DNA of 64,000 bases from JBNLAN01 sp050302175 (GCA_050302175.1 JBNLAN010000022.1:143133-207132), one strand, 5' to 3'; numbered from the stretch's first letter, positions 1 through 9,409 are shown. Notes: generated by a model from the letters alone, not told the origin. Numbers and translations are program-made.

Positions 1-2
1 AC

Positions 3-758
3 CACGGCGAGCGTGTTCCCAACCCACGCCGCGTAATGCGCGCCTGGAACAATGGCGAGCGCATCGTGGCGCAACTCGCACCCCATCTCTCAGAAGGGTC
101 GAGCGTGTTTGAAATCGGCGCCGGCATCGGCTGCACGGTCAAGGCATTTGAAACACATGGGCACCCCGCATCGGGGATCGAGCCGAACAAAGACTTCAAC
201 GCCTACACGCATGAGAAGATCCACGCCAATGTCGATAGCGTGAATCTCTACGACCTGCCGGTACGCCCCGTAGCCGACACCATCATCCTGATCCACGTGA
301 TCGAACACTTTATTTCGCCGACCCGTGCACTGTCGCGCATACACGAACTACTGCCAGAAAATGGCCTGTTTTACGTTGAGTGCCCGAACATTGCAGCGCC
401 CTTTGCCACCTTCGGCCGGCTATTCCATTTTGCACACACCTACAACTTCACGCCGGATACGCTGTTAGCGCTGGCGAACAAATGCGGCTTCGAACTGGTC
501 AAAAATTTCAATGCCGACGATCACCCCGACATTCAGATGCTGTTCCGGAAGTCCGTACCCTCTGAGCCCGTATTCGCCGAAGATGCGGCAACCAAGGTCG
601 AACATGCGATTCATCGCTTTAATGGCGTCACCTACCACCTGCGCCCTACCTATCTGGCGCGCCGAGTCGCAAAACTTTTGAGCTACGCCAAAGAAGCCAT
701 CTGCGCCGGCAATTTTGTGAAACGCCTGCATGCGCAGCTTACCGCTGCCAATCAATAG
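3..758 (+). CDS. SAM-dependent methyltransferase, 5' end outside the window
   Basis: Class I methyltransferase, probably acting on a glycan or lipid-linked sugar given the neighbouring glycosyltransferases. The SAM-binding glycine motif reads VFEIGAGIGC, followed by an acidic residue after the second strand (SGIEPN) and the post-motif IILIHVIEHF typical of the Methyltransf_11/23 group. The frame stays open from the first ATG at 36 back to base 3, so the gene very likely starts before the window and its N-terminus is missing. It ends 6 bases from the convergent end of the LptF/LptG-like gene. The substrate cannot be told from sequence. Confidence 0.8.
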   Translation, partial: HGERVPNPRRVMRAWNNGERIVAQLAPHLSEGSSVFEIGAGIGCTVKAFETHGHPASGIEPNKDFNAYTHEKIHANVDSVNLYDLPVRPVADTIILIHVIEHFISPTRALSRIHELLPENGLFYVECPNIAAPFATFGRLFHFAHTYNFTPDTLLALANKCGFELVKNFNADDHPDIQMLFRKSVPSEPVFAEDAATKVEHAIHRFNGVTYHLRPTYLARRVAKLLSYAKEAICAGNFVKRLHAQLTAANQ

Positions 759-764
759 CGTACG

Positions 765-1919
765 TCAGGAAGCCTTGCGCCGGGCGATGGCGCCGATAAT
801 GAGATTGTGCAACAGGTAAATTGTTTCGCCTACCCAGACCAGCAATGACGGCAAACGATCAAGAGATGCACGCCGGCTGAGTTCGAATCCTGTTGCCAGT
901 AATCCGGCTTGAGCCAGCCACATGCTCCACCAGGGCCAGACATCTCCCGACACCTGCCGGTGAAGCATGATCTGCACATTGTAGACCAGCAACACAACCA
1001 ACGCGCTAAGCACAAATGCACCCGCCTTACCTGAACGTTTGGGAGCCAGCGAAAGCGGCAGCACAAAAAGCAGCAACACCAGTACTGTGGATGGCAACAG
1101 CAGACGTCGATTCCACTCCGCCCACGCATCACTTTTACCACTCTTTTTAATCGTATGCCAAAGCTGGATAGGGCTCATCTCCAGCAACCGACTCTGCCAA
1201 GGTAGGTCGGTCGATGTATTGTTCAGGGCATCAATCGAGACCGCCACTTTGTATTCGTCGAATGCAAGCAGTCGCAACTGCGCTGCCTCTCCCTCCAGAC
1301 GGGTTCCGTGGCGTAGTGTGAATTGTAGTCCTGCCGCAGTCGTCGTCATCTCCGCTGTTTCGGCGATATAGATCACCGGTACAGGGCTCCGCCGGTCTTC
1401 CATCAACAGATTGATATATTGACCCTCATCATTTTTCCCATCGACATAAACCCGAAGCGAATCGAAATCCTGGGTAAATCGCTGGGGAGTAAATCCGAGC
1501 GATTTCACATTTTGCCCGCTGTAAAAAATCGTCCGAAATGACTTCGTGCCATGCGGCATCCATACCATCGCCACATAGACAAGAAACAGTGTCAGGATCA
1601 CGCCGCTTATAACCACCGAGCGAAATACTCGCGCATAACTTAAACCCGCTGCACGCATCGCATCCATTTCACTGTCTTGAGACAAACGCATCACCACGCT
1701 TTGCGCACCGAAAAAGAAAGCGATCGGCGCAGTCAGTACCAGGAAATAGGGCAGGATGGCTGCAAGAAGCTCAAGCAAAAATGCCAGACCGAGTCCTCCG
1801 GACGAAAACGTTTCCAGCACTTTTAGCATCCGCCCAAGCAGGAGAACCCCGGTCACCACCAGCAGAAAGGCGGTAAACGGCAACAAAAACATGCGAAGAA
1901 TATATCGGTCAATCGTCAT
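765..1919 (-). CDS. LptF/LptG-family LPS export permease
   Basis: YjgP/YjgQ-family inner-membrane protein of 384 residues, the permease type that with LptB drives LPS extraction from the inner membrane. The start at 1919 (MTIDRYILR) matches the family N-terminus, and upstream codons in frame are not family-like. Visible features are a first membrane helix at residues 10-30, the conserved stretch around DSEMDAMRAAGLSY near residue 90, a periplasmic beta-rich middle, and three C-terminal helices. The N-terminal half looks more like LptF than LptG, but this is by eye. The usual partner permease gene is not adjacent. A TATAGT -10-like box lies just upstream on the minus strand in the 88-base divergent spacer. 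Confidence 0.85.
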   Translation of the reverse strand: MTIDRYILRMFLLPFTAFLLVVTGVLLLGRMLKVLETFSSGGLGLAFLLELLAAILPYFLVLTAPIAFFFGAQSVVMRLSQDSEMDAMRAAGLSYARVFRSVVISGVILTLFLVYVAMVWMPHGTKSFRTIFYSGQNVKSLGFTPQRFTQDFDSLRVYVDGKNDEGQYINLLMEDRRSPVPVIYIAETAEMTTTAAGLQFTLRHGTRLEGEAAQLRLLAFDEYKVAVSIDALNNTSTDLPWQSRLLEMSPIQLWHTIKKSGKSDAWAEWNRRLLLPSTVLVLLLFVLPLSLAPKRSGKAGAFVLSALVVLLVYNVQIMLHRQVSGDVWPWWSMWLAQAGLLATGFELSRRASLDRLPSLLVWVGETIYLLHNLIIGAIARRKAS

Positions 1920-2007
1920 ACAGCAGGCACTATAGCAGTATTCAAAAACAGTTGGCAGCCATGCCGATGGTTTGCTCTCCGACGGTTTGCGGCTACCATC
2001 GCATCCC

Positions 2008-2940
2008 ATGGCGCATCTTTCCATTGTTATTCCCGTCTACAAAGCCGAAGGCTGCCTGCACGAGCTTTATACTCGTCTGAAAACTGCGCTCGAACCAATC
2101 AGCACCGATTTCGAATGTATTCTGGTCGAAGACCGCGGCGGCGACCGTTCGTGGGAGATCATCTGCGAACTCGCACGAACAGATCCGCGCATCAAGGGGA
2201 TTCAGTTCTCACGCAATTTCGGCCAGCACTACGGTATTACAGCAGGGCTTGATGCCTGCGATGGCGACTGGGTGGTAGTGATGGACTGCGACCTGCAGGA
2301 TGCACCCGAAGAGATTCCCAACCTCTACAGAAAGACTCAGGAAGGTTTCGATGTCGTGCTTGCCCGACGAGGAAAGCGACAGCACTCGTTTATCAAACGC
2401 TTGCTATCGTGGGGCTTCTATAAAATATTCGGTTGGCTGGCCGATATCGACTACGACCCGCAGGTAGGGAATTTCCGGATTATGTCGCGCAAGGTGGCAG
2501 AAAACTGCCGCCGAATGCGTGAAAAGCTGCGCTTCTTCGGCGGCATGGTCGACTGGATGGGCTTTTCAACAACCAGCATTGATGTGCAACATGCTGAACG
2601 CTTCGAGGGCAAATCGACCTATACACTCCGTAAACTGCTCAGGCTTGCCACCGACACCATTATCGCCTATTCCGACAAGCCGCTGCGCCTGTCGGTGAAG
2701 TTTGGTTTCAGTATTTCGTTATTGGCGTTCGGCTTCGGCATCTATCTGCTGCTACACGCCTATTTTTACGGTTCACCAATTGCCGGCTGGCCCAGCCTCA
2801 TCGTATCTCTCTACTTCATCGGCGGCATCATCATCGCCAACCTCGGCATCATCGGCATCTATCTCGGCAAGGCCTTCGACGAAACCAAGAAACGTCCGCT
2901 CTATATCATCGACAAGACCACTTTCGATGCCGACCGCTAA
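2008..2940 (+). CDS. Family 2 glycosyltransferase, ArnC/DPM-like
   Basis: GT2 enzyme of 310 residues with an N-terminal GT-A domain (SIVIPVYKAE near residue 4, VVMDCDLQDAPEE near residue 90 carrying the DXD-like metal site) and two C-terminal membrane helices around residues 230-295. This is the polyprenyl-phosphate sugar transferase type (ArnC, GtrB, DPM1), which charges a lipid carrier with a sugar from a nucleotide donor at the inner membrane. The start at 2008 aligns with the family; a more upstream ATG at 1972 is not needed. It is the first gene of the plus-strand glycan run and overlaps the next gene by 14 bases. A lipid-phosphate sugar made here could feed the ArnT-like transferase at 5160. 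Confidence 0.85.
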   Translation: MAHLSIVIPVYKAEGCLHELYTRLKTALEPISTDFECILVEDRGGDRSWEIICELARTDPRIKGIQFSRNFGQHYGITAGLDACDGDWVVVMDCDLQDAPEEIPNLYRKTQEGFDVVLARRGKRQHSFIKRLLSWGFYKIFGWLADIDYDPQVGNFRIMSRKVAENCRRMREKLRFFGGMVDWMGFSTTSIDVQHAERFEGKSTYTLRKLLRLATDTIIAYSDKPLRLSVKFGFSISLLAFGFGIYLLLHAYFYGSPIAGWPSLIVSLYFIGGIIIANLGIIGIYLGKAFDETKKRPLYIIDKTTFDADR

Positions 2941-3601
2941 CCTGCTGAAACCGACACCCTGGGATGCTGCGGTATTCGGATGCGACACCTTCGAACTCGC
3001 CGAATACTCCGAAGCGGCCCTGAAACTTGCCACGGTAACACCCGGCCACCACACCGTCAGAGTCGATCCGCTGACGAACAAACAGCTTCTGCATCATTAC
3101 GGTTTCTACTATTGCGATACGCTGCTCGAACCCTTCTGTGGGCTCGACGATTTCATTTTGCACGACCATCCGAAGACGGGCATCGACCCTCACCCCGCAC
3201 TCGATGTGCTGGCGCCGATCTGTCATGGCGCTTTCAGCCATGGCCGCTTTCATCGCGATTTCAACCTGAACAGAGATGCCGCCGACCGGCGTTACGACCA
3301 GTGGCTCAGCCAGTTGCATGAAAAAGGGCAGGTGTTCGGCCTGCTATTCGAAAATGACCTTGCCGGTTTCATTGCCTATGAGGAGAACCGGCTGCTGCTG
3401 CATGCGATCGTAGAATCCTGCCGGGGCAGGGGCATCGCCAAACACCTGTGGAGCGCCGCCTGCCGGGAATTGTTCTCGCGTGGCCATAGCGAACTTTCCA
3501 GTTCGATTTCGGCCACCAACCTTGCCGCTGTCAACCTGTATACCTCGCTTGGATTCCGGCTGCGTAATCCGCTCGACATCTATCATCGGTTACAGAAGTA
3601 G
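2927..3601 (+). CDS. GNAT acetyltransferase, WecD-like
   Basis: 224 residues, the same length as E. coli WecD (dTDP-fucosamine acetyltransferase). The N-terminus has the WecD-like W-x3-FG pattern (PWDAAVFGCDTF), the middle has FSHGRFHRDF followed by YDQWLSQL, and the C-terminal GNAT core shows the acetyl-CoA pyrophosphate-binding turn CRGRGIA and the final NLAAVNLYTSLGF strand-helix. A start inside the GT2 gene at 2927 gives a 14-base overlap. With the WecE-type transaminase at 6563 it would convert a TDP-4-amino-4,6-dideoxy sugar into its N-acetyl form (TDP-Fuc4NAc or similar). The substrate is inferred from the pair, not shown. Confidence 0.75.
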   Translation: MPTANLLKPTPWDAAVFGCDTFELAEYSEAALKLATVTPGHHTVRVDPLTNKQLLHHYGFYYCDTLLEPFCGLDDFILHDHPKTGIDPHPALDVLAPICHGAFSHGRFHRDFNLNRDAADRRYDQWLSQLHEKGQVFGLLFENDLAGFIAYEENRLLLHAIVESCRGRGIAKHLWSAACRELFSRGHSELSSSISATNLAAVNLYTSLGFRLRNPLDIYHRLQK

Positions 3602-3609
3602 TCCGGCGC

Positions 3610-4485
3610 ATGGAGCTTCATACACGGCTTGAACGTTTTCTCGGCGAGCTTCCGCTGACAGCGCTTGCGGAAACAGCCAGCCGCAAAGCCGGCCGCCCCG
3701 TACCTGAAGTGATGGAGATTTTCGAAACCTTCGCAAACGAAACCCGAGCCACGCTGCGGCTGGTCGTCGACGACCTCAAACCGGAGCAACGCATACTCGA
3801 AGTCGGTGCCGGGCTCTGCCTGTTCAGCAGCTTCCTGAAGCAGGAGGGATATGATGTGGTCGCACTGGAACCTGCCCTTGGCGGCTATGGCCTGTTCGAA
3901 GCAGCCAGAGAGGCGGTAAGCAGCCACTTCTCCGGGCTCGGACTGCCTGTACTTGATTGCCCAGCCGAAGCCCTGAATGCCGCGGAACACGGTCACTTCA
4001 ATCTCATTTTTAGCAACAATGTCATCGAGCACATCCCGGAATGGCAAAAAGCGTTGGCCGCCATGACTTCAGTACTGGCGCCCGGCGGACGCATGCGCCA
4101 CACCTGTCCAAATTACACCGTTCCGTACGAGCCGCATTACGGCGTGCCGGTATTTCGATACTGCCCAAGGCTGTCGCGCAGGCTGTTCGCCTCCCGCATC
4201 AATGCAAATCCCGGAATATGGGACTCCCTGAACTTTCTCACCTCCCGCCAGTTGTTGCGGCAGGCCGAAAAGATAGGACTGGCAATCGAGTTTGAACGGG
4301 GAACGCTCTACAGTTCACTGAAACGGCTCGATACCGATCCTGAGTTTCGCGCCCGCCATCAGGGCATCGTGCTGACCATATACAAGCTGCTGAAAGTTAC
4401 CGGTCTGCTGGCGCTTATCCGTCACATGCCAGTCTCGCTGACCACACCGATGACCTTCACCGCCACCAAGAAGGAGCAAGCCTGA
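3610..4485 (+). CDS. SAM-dependent methyltransferase
   Basis: 291 residues. The SAM site is visible as ILEVGAGLCLFSSFL near residue 64 with an acidic end of the next strand (VVALEPALGG), and the post-motif FSNNVIEHIPEW near residue 137 is typical of Methyltransf_11. About 60 residues precede the Rossmann core. It starts 8 bases after the acetyltransferase and its TGA overlaps the ATG of the next methyltransferase (TGATG), so the genes are translated together. Probably modifies a lipid-linked or polymeric glycan made by this cluster; the target is unknown. Confidence 0.8.
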   Translation: MELHTRLERFLGELPLTALAETASRKAGRPVPEVMEIFETFANETRATLRLVVDDLKPEQRILEVGAGLCLFSSFLKQEGYDVVALEPALGGYGLFEAAREAVSSHFSGLGLPVLDCPAEALNAAEHGHFNLIFSNNVIEHIPEWQKALAAMTSVLAPGGRMRHTCPNYTVPYEPHYGVPVFRYCPRLSRRLFASRINANPGIWDSLNFLTSRQLLRQAEKIGLAIEFERGTLYSSLKRLDTDPEFRARHQGIVLTIYKLLKVTGLLALIRHMPVSLTTPMTFTATKKEQA

Positions 4486-5147
4486 TGGCACAGATTACCA
4501 CCGGCCTGCGCGCACTGCTCTCGAATGCCGGAGCCTACAACCTGTTCCAGAATCTGGTCGGAGCGCGCCGCTATCGCAGAAAGATCACTTCCGAATACAT
4601 CCTGCCCCGAACCCCCGTACGCCTGCTCGACATCGGCTGTGGCACCGCCGAAATCCTGCATGAGCTGCCGGAATCAATCGACTACACGGGTTTTGATGCT
4701 TCGGAAACATATATCACCCAGGCACGGACAACATTTGGCGCACGGGGGCACTTTTTTGCCGAGCTGGTCAGCGAAGCCAACCTCAAAGGCATGCCCTCTT
4801 TCGACATCGTGCTGGCAACCGGACTGTTGCACCATCTGGACGATGGCGATGCGCGGCAGCTCTTCGCTCTGGCTGCCCGGGCACTGAAGCCGGACGGCAT
4901 GCTGATCACGGCTGATCCCTGCTTCGAGCCAATGCAGAACCCGCTGGCACGTTTTGTGATCAGCCGCGACCGCGGACGGAACGTACGCACCACCGAGAGC
5001 TATCGCAAACTCGCTACCGGCAGTTTCGGCCACATCGATGCGATCACGCGCCGCGACCTGCTGCACATCCCCTATTCGCACACACTATTGCTCTGCAGCG
5101 AACCCGTTACTGCCCCCGCTACTGCCAATTCGGTGAATGACCGTTAG
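4485..5147 (+). CDS. SAM-dependent methyltransferase
   Basis: 220 residues with a clear class I core: LLDIGCGTAEIL near residue 48, YTGFDASETYI for the acidic SAM ribose contact, and DIVLATGLLHHLDDG near residue 105. A start overlapping the previous stop codon supports operon expression. The conserved hydrophobic N-terminal segment (LLSNAGAYNLFQNLVGARR) is often seen in glycan-cluster methyltransferases. Third methyltransferase in 5 kb, which points to a heavily methylated surface sugar. Exact substrate unknown. Confidence 0.8.
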   Translation: MAQITTGLRALLSNAGAYNLFQNLVGARRYRRKITSEYILPRTPVRLLDIGCGTAEILHELPESIDYTGFDASETYITQARTTFGARGHFFAELVSEANLKGMPSFDIVLATGLLHHLDDGDARQLFALAARALKPDGMLITADPCFEPMQNPLARFVISRDRGRNVRTTESYRKLATGSFGHIDAITRRDLLHIPYSHTLLLCSEPVTAPATANSVNDR

Positions 5148-5159
5148 CATACGACTTTC

Positions 5160-6545
5160 ATGACCGATACCTCTCCGATCACCGAGCTTACCCTTAAGCG
5201 ACTTTTTATCGCAGCAGCACTTCTTATGCTGCTACCACTACCCGTGCTGCAATACCTCGGCGAAGAGGGCTTGATGGCGATCAAATCTTACGAAATGTTC
5301 GTACGAAATGACTGGCTGCACCCATCGATACTGGGTGGCGTCTGGCCGCACTCACCATTCTGGCACTGGCCGGTCATCGCCATTGCCAGTCTGATCGGCT
5401 GGGAGCATGTCGACGTTGCCATTCGGCTGGTTTCAATCGCATCGTCATGGGTCGCCGCACTGGCCGCCGGTTTCGCCGCGACTCGTTTGTTTCCGCAGTA
5501 TCCCCAGGCGCGCTGGCTGACGGCACTCATCTACCTGACACTCGGCGAAGTGGCATTCTGGTATGGCTGGCTGGGCTACGTCGATGCCATGTTCGGCATG
5601 TTCATATTCACGGCTATCATCACGCTGTGGCGCGCCATCGAGGATGAGCATTTCGGCTGGTTCGCTGCATCCCTGATATTGATTTCTTTCGCCTTTCTCA
5701 CCAAAAACATCACTGCCTACGCGCTCTACGGTGTTACAGGCCTGATTCTACTTTGGCGTCTCGGACGCTGGCGCCTGCTCATCAAACCCCATTTCCTGCT
5801 CGCAGGCTGTGCGGCGCTGAGTGTGCCGTGGCTGTGGCAGGAATTCGTTGTGCCAAGTGGTGCCAACACCGCCACCACTTCCGTCAACGATGCGCTACGT
5901 AATTTTATCGGCTTCGGATTCCTTGCCTATGTGAAACACTGGCTGCTCTATCCCGTGCTGTTTGCCGCCCGTGCCCTGCCGGTAAGTGTGGTATTGTTGT
6001 GGCTATGGCTGCGCAAACGCCAGCAATTCCGGCTCGATGCCACGCTAATCACCCTGCTGATCATCATCGCAGCCTGCATGTTCCCGTTCTGGATCTCTGC
6101 TGCCGCCACCCCGCGCTACCTGATGCCGCTATATGGCCTCGCCGCCCTGTTGCTCACAGGTCTGGTGCTGCAGCTGGATCAGCACTACTTCCGAAAAACC
6201 ATTCTTGTCATCACTATATTTATCGTGCTCAAAATCCCCTACAGCCTTGGCATCCTGCCCTATATCAAGCAATGGCAGCCCGGTAATAACGCCTTTGCCG
6301 TGGCAAAAGAGGTGCAGACACTCGTCGGCGACAATACTCTGCGAACCCGAAACGATATATCGACCGGCCTCGCTGTTGCCGCCTACCTCGATGTGCGCAT
6401 GCCACCCGAGCGCTACATCCGCTGGCTGAGCGATGACGAACACAAGGTCTATGTACTTACCGAAGATAAATCACCGGACTACGGTATCCTCAAGCAGCAG
6501 TGGGTGCTGCGTGGCGATCCGCTCTATTTGTACTGGAAGCCCTGA
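5160..6545 (+). CDS. ArnT/PMT-like membrane glycosyltransferase (GT39/GT83 type)
   Basis: 461 residues with roughly ten to twelve hydrophobic helices and a short soluble C-terminal tail. The first loop after helix 1 contains adjacent acidic residues (YLGEEGLMAI), in the place where ArnT and PMT enzymes keep their catalytic acids. Such enzymes move a sugar from a polyprenyl-phosphate donor to an acceptor on the periplasmic face. The GT2 enzyme at 2008 is the natural source of that donor. The gene ends 17 bases before the preferred start of the transaminase. The acceptor (lipid A, protein or glycan) cannot be told. Confidence 0.75.
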   Translation: MTDTSPITELTLKRLFIAAALLMLLPLPVLQYLGEEGLMAIKSYEMFVRNDWLHPSILGGVWPHSPFWHWPVIAIASLIGWEHVDVAIRLVSIASSWVAALAAGFAATRLFPQYPQARWLTALIYLTLGEVAFWYGWLGYVDAMFGMFIFTAIITLWRAIEDEHFGWFAASLILISFAFLTKNITAYALYGVTGLILLWRLGRWRLLIKPHFLLAGCAALSVPWLWQEFVVPSGANTATTSVNDALRNFIGFGFLAYVKHWLLYPVLFAARALPVSVVLLWLWLRKRQQFRLDATLITLLIIIAACMFPFWISAAATPRYLMPLYGLAALLLTGLVLQLDQHYFRKTILVITIFIVLKIPYSLGILPYIKQWQPGNNAFAVAKEVQTLVGDNTLRTRNDISTGLAVAAYLDVRMPPERYIRWLSDDEHKVYVLTEDKSPDYGILKQQWVLRGDPLYLYWKP

Positions 6546-6562
6546 GTCGATTCGTGGATGAT

Positions 6563-7702
6563 ATGAGCCCGATGCGCATTGTATTCAACAAACCGTTCAT
6601 GACCGGCGAGGAGACCGCCCACATCCTCGAGGCGCATGCCGCGGGCCACCTTTCCGGCAACGGCCCCTTCACCAAAAAGTGCCATGCATGGTTCGAGCAG
6701 CATACCGGATGCAAAAAGGCTTTGCTGACTCACTCCTGCACGGCGGCGCTGGAGATGGCGGCCATTCTGCTGGATCTCGCCCCCGGCGATGAAGTGATCA
6801 TGCCTTCCTACACCTTCGTCTCTACCGCCAATGCCTTTGTGCTAAGAGGTGCAGTCCCCGTCTTTGTCGATATCAGGGCAGACACCCTCAATATCGACGA
6901 AACGCTGATTGAAGCCGCCATCACGCCGAAAACCCGCGCCATTGTCGCCGTGCATTATGCCGGTGTGGGCTGCGAGATGGATACGATCATGGAGATTGCC
7001 GCGCGCCACAACCTGTTGGTGGTTGAAGATGCCGCACAGGGCATCATGGCCTCCTACAAAGGACGAGCTCTTGGCAGCATCGGCCATCTCGGGGCCTATA
7101 GCTTCCACGAAACCAAAAACATTATCTCCGGCGAGGGCGGCGCCCTGCTGATCAACGACGAGCGTTTCGCCGAACGCGCCGAAATCATCTGGGAGAAGGG
7201 CACCAACCGCAGCCAGTTCTTCCGCGGCGAGGTGGATAAATATACCTGGGTCGATGTCGGCTCATCTTTTCTGCCGGCCGAGCCGGTGGCCGCCTTCCTG
7301 TGGGCACAGCTGGGGCATGCCGAAGCCATCACTCAGCGCAGACTTAACATCTGGCAGCAGTATCACCATGCCTTCGCCCCGCTTGAGGCGGAAGGGAAGC
7401 TCCGCTGCCCCATCGTTCCGGAAAACTGCGCGCATAACGCCCACATGTATTACCTGCTACTGCCGAATATCAAAACGCGTACTGAATTCATCGCTGACAT
7501 GAAAGCGCAGGATATCCATCCGGTTTTCCATTATGTGCCGCTGCACAGCTCCCCGGCAGGCCAGCGTTTCGGCCGTACACATGGTTCGCTATCGAACACC
7601 GATTCCCTATCCGAACAACTGGTCCGGCTACCGTTGTGGCCGGGGCTGGAGAAGCACCAACCGCGCGTGATCGACACTGCGCTGCAGTTGCTGCAAAGCT
7701 GA
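6563..7702 (+). CDS. wecE: dTDP-4-amino-4,6-dideoxygalactose transaminase
   Basis: PLP-dependent sugar aminotransferase of the DegT/DnrJ/EryC1 family, 379 residues. The match to E. coli WecE (RffA) is strong along the whole length: the LTHSCTAALEMAAILLD, PGDEVIMPSYTFVSTANAFV, VVEDAAQGIMASYKGR and GTNRSQFFRGEVDKYTW regions are all recognisable. The PLP lysine lies in FHETKNIISGEGG. It converts dTDP-4-keto-6-deoxyglucose into the 4-amino sugar. The start at 6563 is chosen from the alignment; 6572 is a possible alternative. The rmlA and rmlB genes needed to make the substrate are not in this window. Confidence 0.9.
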   Translation: MSPMRIVFNKPFMTGEETAHILEAHAAGHLSGNGPFTKKCHAWFEQHTGCKKALLTHSCTAALEMAAILLDLAPGDEVIMPSYTFVSTANAFVLRGAVPVFVDIRADTLNIDETLIEAAITPKTRAIVAVHYAGVGCEMDTIMEIAARHNLLVVEDAAQGIMASYKGRALGSIGHLGAYSFHETKNIISGEGGALLINDERFAERAEIIWEKGTNRSQFFRGEVDKYTWVDVGSSFLPAEPVAAFLWAQLGHAEAITQRRLNIWQQYHHAFAPLEAEGKLRCPIVPENCAHNAHMYYLLLPNIKTRTEFIADMKAQDIHPVFHYVPLHSSPAGQRFGRTHGSLSNTDSLSEQLVRLPLWPGLEKHQPRVIDTALQLLQS

Positions 7703-7763
7703 TGCGCTGTGCAGGCAACACCCTCGCCCCTATACTCCGGAGTTCCAACGTGGAGGTAACATC

Positions 7764-8681
7764 GTGATTCTGGTGATTGGCGACATTATTGTGGACGAAT
7801 TCATCTGGGGCGATGTCTCGCGCATCAGCCCCGAAGCGCCGGTGCCGGTGGTATCGGTCGAGAATATCGATCGGCGGCTCGGCGGTTCGGCCAACGTGGT
7901 GCGCAATCTGCATGCGCTTGATACCCATTCGGCAATGTTCGGCATTGTGGGCGATGATGAGCCCGGCCACTGGGTGAAGCAGCGCCTCACCGAACTTGAT
8001 TCGGATAATCGCGGCGTACTCACCAAGCAGAACGACCGCCCCACCGCCATCAAAACCCGCATCATCGCCCGCCACCAGCAGGTGGTGCGTTACGACCGCG
8101 AATGGGTACAGCCGGTACAGCCCGCCACGCAGGAGACGCTGATCCATCACATGCAGGAGCTGGCAGGCGATGCCAAAGCCGTGATTCTCTCCGACTATGG
8201 CAAGGGCGTGCTCACTCCCGATTTCATCCGCATGGTGATTGATCGTTTCCAGAACATCCCCGTGGCCGTCGATCCCAAGCCCCTGCACACCGATGCCTAT
8301 GTGGGCGCTACCGTGATCACCCCGAATCTTACCGAAGCCGCTTCTATGGCCGGCATGCTGGCCGTGAACGAAGATGCCCATGTCGAGGCGATTGCCCGCG
8401 CGCTGCACAAAAAACTAAAATTAAAATACGTGCTGCTTACCCGTTCCGAGAAGGGAATGACGCTGTTCGATGGCAAAGCCGTGCACCATATTCCAACCGC
8501 TGCCCGCGACGTGTTCGACGTGACCGGTGCAGGGGATACCGTCATCGCAGTCTTCACCGCCTGCCTGGCACGTGGCGACGATGCGCTTACTGCTGCCGAA
8601 ACGGCCAACCGCGCCGCAGGTGTGGTGGTCGGCAAGGTTGGCACCGCCACCGCCAGTTGGGCGGAAATCGAAGCGCACTGA
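7764..8681 (+). CDS. hldA: D-glycero-beta-D-manno-heptose-7-phosphate kinase (RfaE domain I)
   Basis: PfkB/ribokinase-family protein of 305 residues equal to the N-terminal kinase half of E. coli HldE. It phosphorylates heptose-7-phosphate at position 1 in ADP-heptose synthesis for the LPS core. Visible are the RLGGSANVVRNL substrate region near residue 33, GDDEPGHWV, and the catalytic VTGAGDTVIAVF near residue 253 with its aspartate base. The start is GTG at 7764 with GGAGG 7 bases upstream. The adenylyltransferase half is absent, so a separate hldC should exist elsewhere. Encoded 11 bases before kdsB. Confidence 0.9.
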   Translation: MILVIGDIIVDEFIWGDVSRISPEAPVPVVSVENIDRRLGGSANVVRNLHALDTHSAMFGIVGDDEPGHWVKQRLTELDSDNRGVLTKQNDRPTAIKTRIIARHQQVVRYDREWVQPVQPATQETLIHHMQELAGDAKAVILSDYGKGVLTPDFIRMVIDRFQNIPVAVDPKPLHTDAYVGATVITPNLTEAASMAGMLAVNEDAHVEAIARALHKKLKLKYVLLTRSEKGMTLFDGKAVHHIPTAARDVFDVTGAGDTVIAVFTACLARGDDALTAAETANRAAGVVVGKVGTATASWAEIEAH

Positions 8682-8692
8682 GGTTTAACTCT

Positions 8693-9409
8693 ATGAACAT
8701 CGTTATCGGCATTCCGGCCCGCTACGCCTCCAGCCGCTTCCCCGGCAAGCCGCTCGCAAAGATCGCGGGCAAGAGCATGATCGAGCATGTGATCCTGCGG
8801 GCGCACGAAGCCGGAATCGGCAAGGTGTTCGTGGCGACAGACGACAAACGCATTTATGACGTGGCCCACGCCACCGGCGTGGAGGTGGTGATGACACGCG
8901 CCGACCATGCCAGCGGCAGCGAGCGGCTGGCCGAGGCGGTGCGCGAAATGGATTGCGACATTGTGGTGAACGTACAGGGCGATGAGCCGCTGATCGATCC
9001 GGCCGCCATTCGCGCCGTGGTCGAGCCATTCCGAAGCGACCACTACCTGCCAATGGCAACACTGGCCAAACCGATTGCCAGCGATGAGGATTTCAGGAAT
9101 CCGAACATCGTGAAAGTAGTATGCGACGATAAGGGCCGCGCCCGCTATTTCAGTCGCGCCCCGATCCCATTCCCCAGAAGCGGCAGCCACGAAGGGGTGC
9201 TGCAACACGTGGGGCTCTATGCCTATCGCAAAGAGTTCCTGCTGATCTACTCAACGCTGACGCCTTGCATGGCGGAAGAGAACGAACAGCTCGAACAGCT
9301 ACGTGTGCTGCACCATGGTTACGACATCGCGGTCACCACCGGCAACTTCACCAGCCATGGCGTCGATACGCCGGAAGACTTAGCCCGCGCCGAATCGCTG
9401 CTTTCGTAA
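8693..9409 (+). CDS. kdsB: 3-deoxy-manno-octulosonate (CMP-KDO) cytidylyltransferase
   Basis: 238 residues. Activates KDO to CMP-KDO for transfer to lipid A. The N-terminus IGIPARYASSRFPGKPL is the KdsB signature, with EVVMTRADHASGSERLAE and NVQGDEPLI following, and the C-terminal EENEQLEQLRVL-(x)n-GVDTPEDL region intact. The ATG at 8693 is chosen because the family begins right there; an upstream in-frame ATG overlaps hldA. It closes the LPS-sugar run; a drop in GC content begins directly after it. Confidence 0.95.
   Translation: MNIVIGIPARYASSRFPGKPLAKIAGKSMIEHVILRAHEAGIGKVFVATDDKRIYDVAHATGVEVVMTRADHASGSERLAEAVREMDCDIVVNVQGDEPLIDPAAIRAVVEPFRSDHYLPMATLAKPIASDEDFRNPNIVKVVCDDKGRARYFSRAPIPFPRSGSHEGVLQHVGLYAYRKEFLLIYSTLTPCMAEENEQLEQLRVLHHGYDIAVTTGNFTSHGVDTPEDLARAESLLS

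Noticed and set aside
7488..9208. Two long minus-strand frames opposite hldA and kdsB
   Set aside because: Both plus-strand genes are conserved in full; the antisense frames have no domain or ribosome site.
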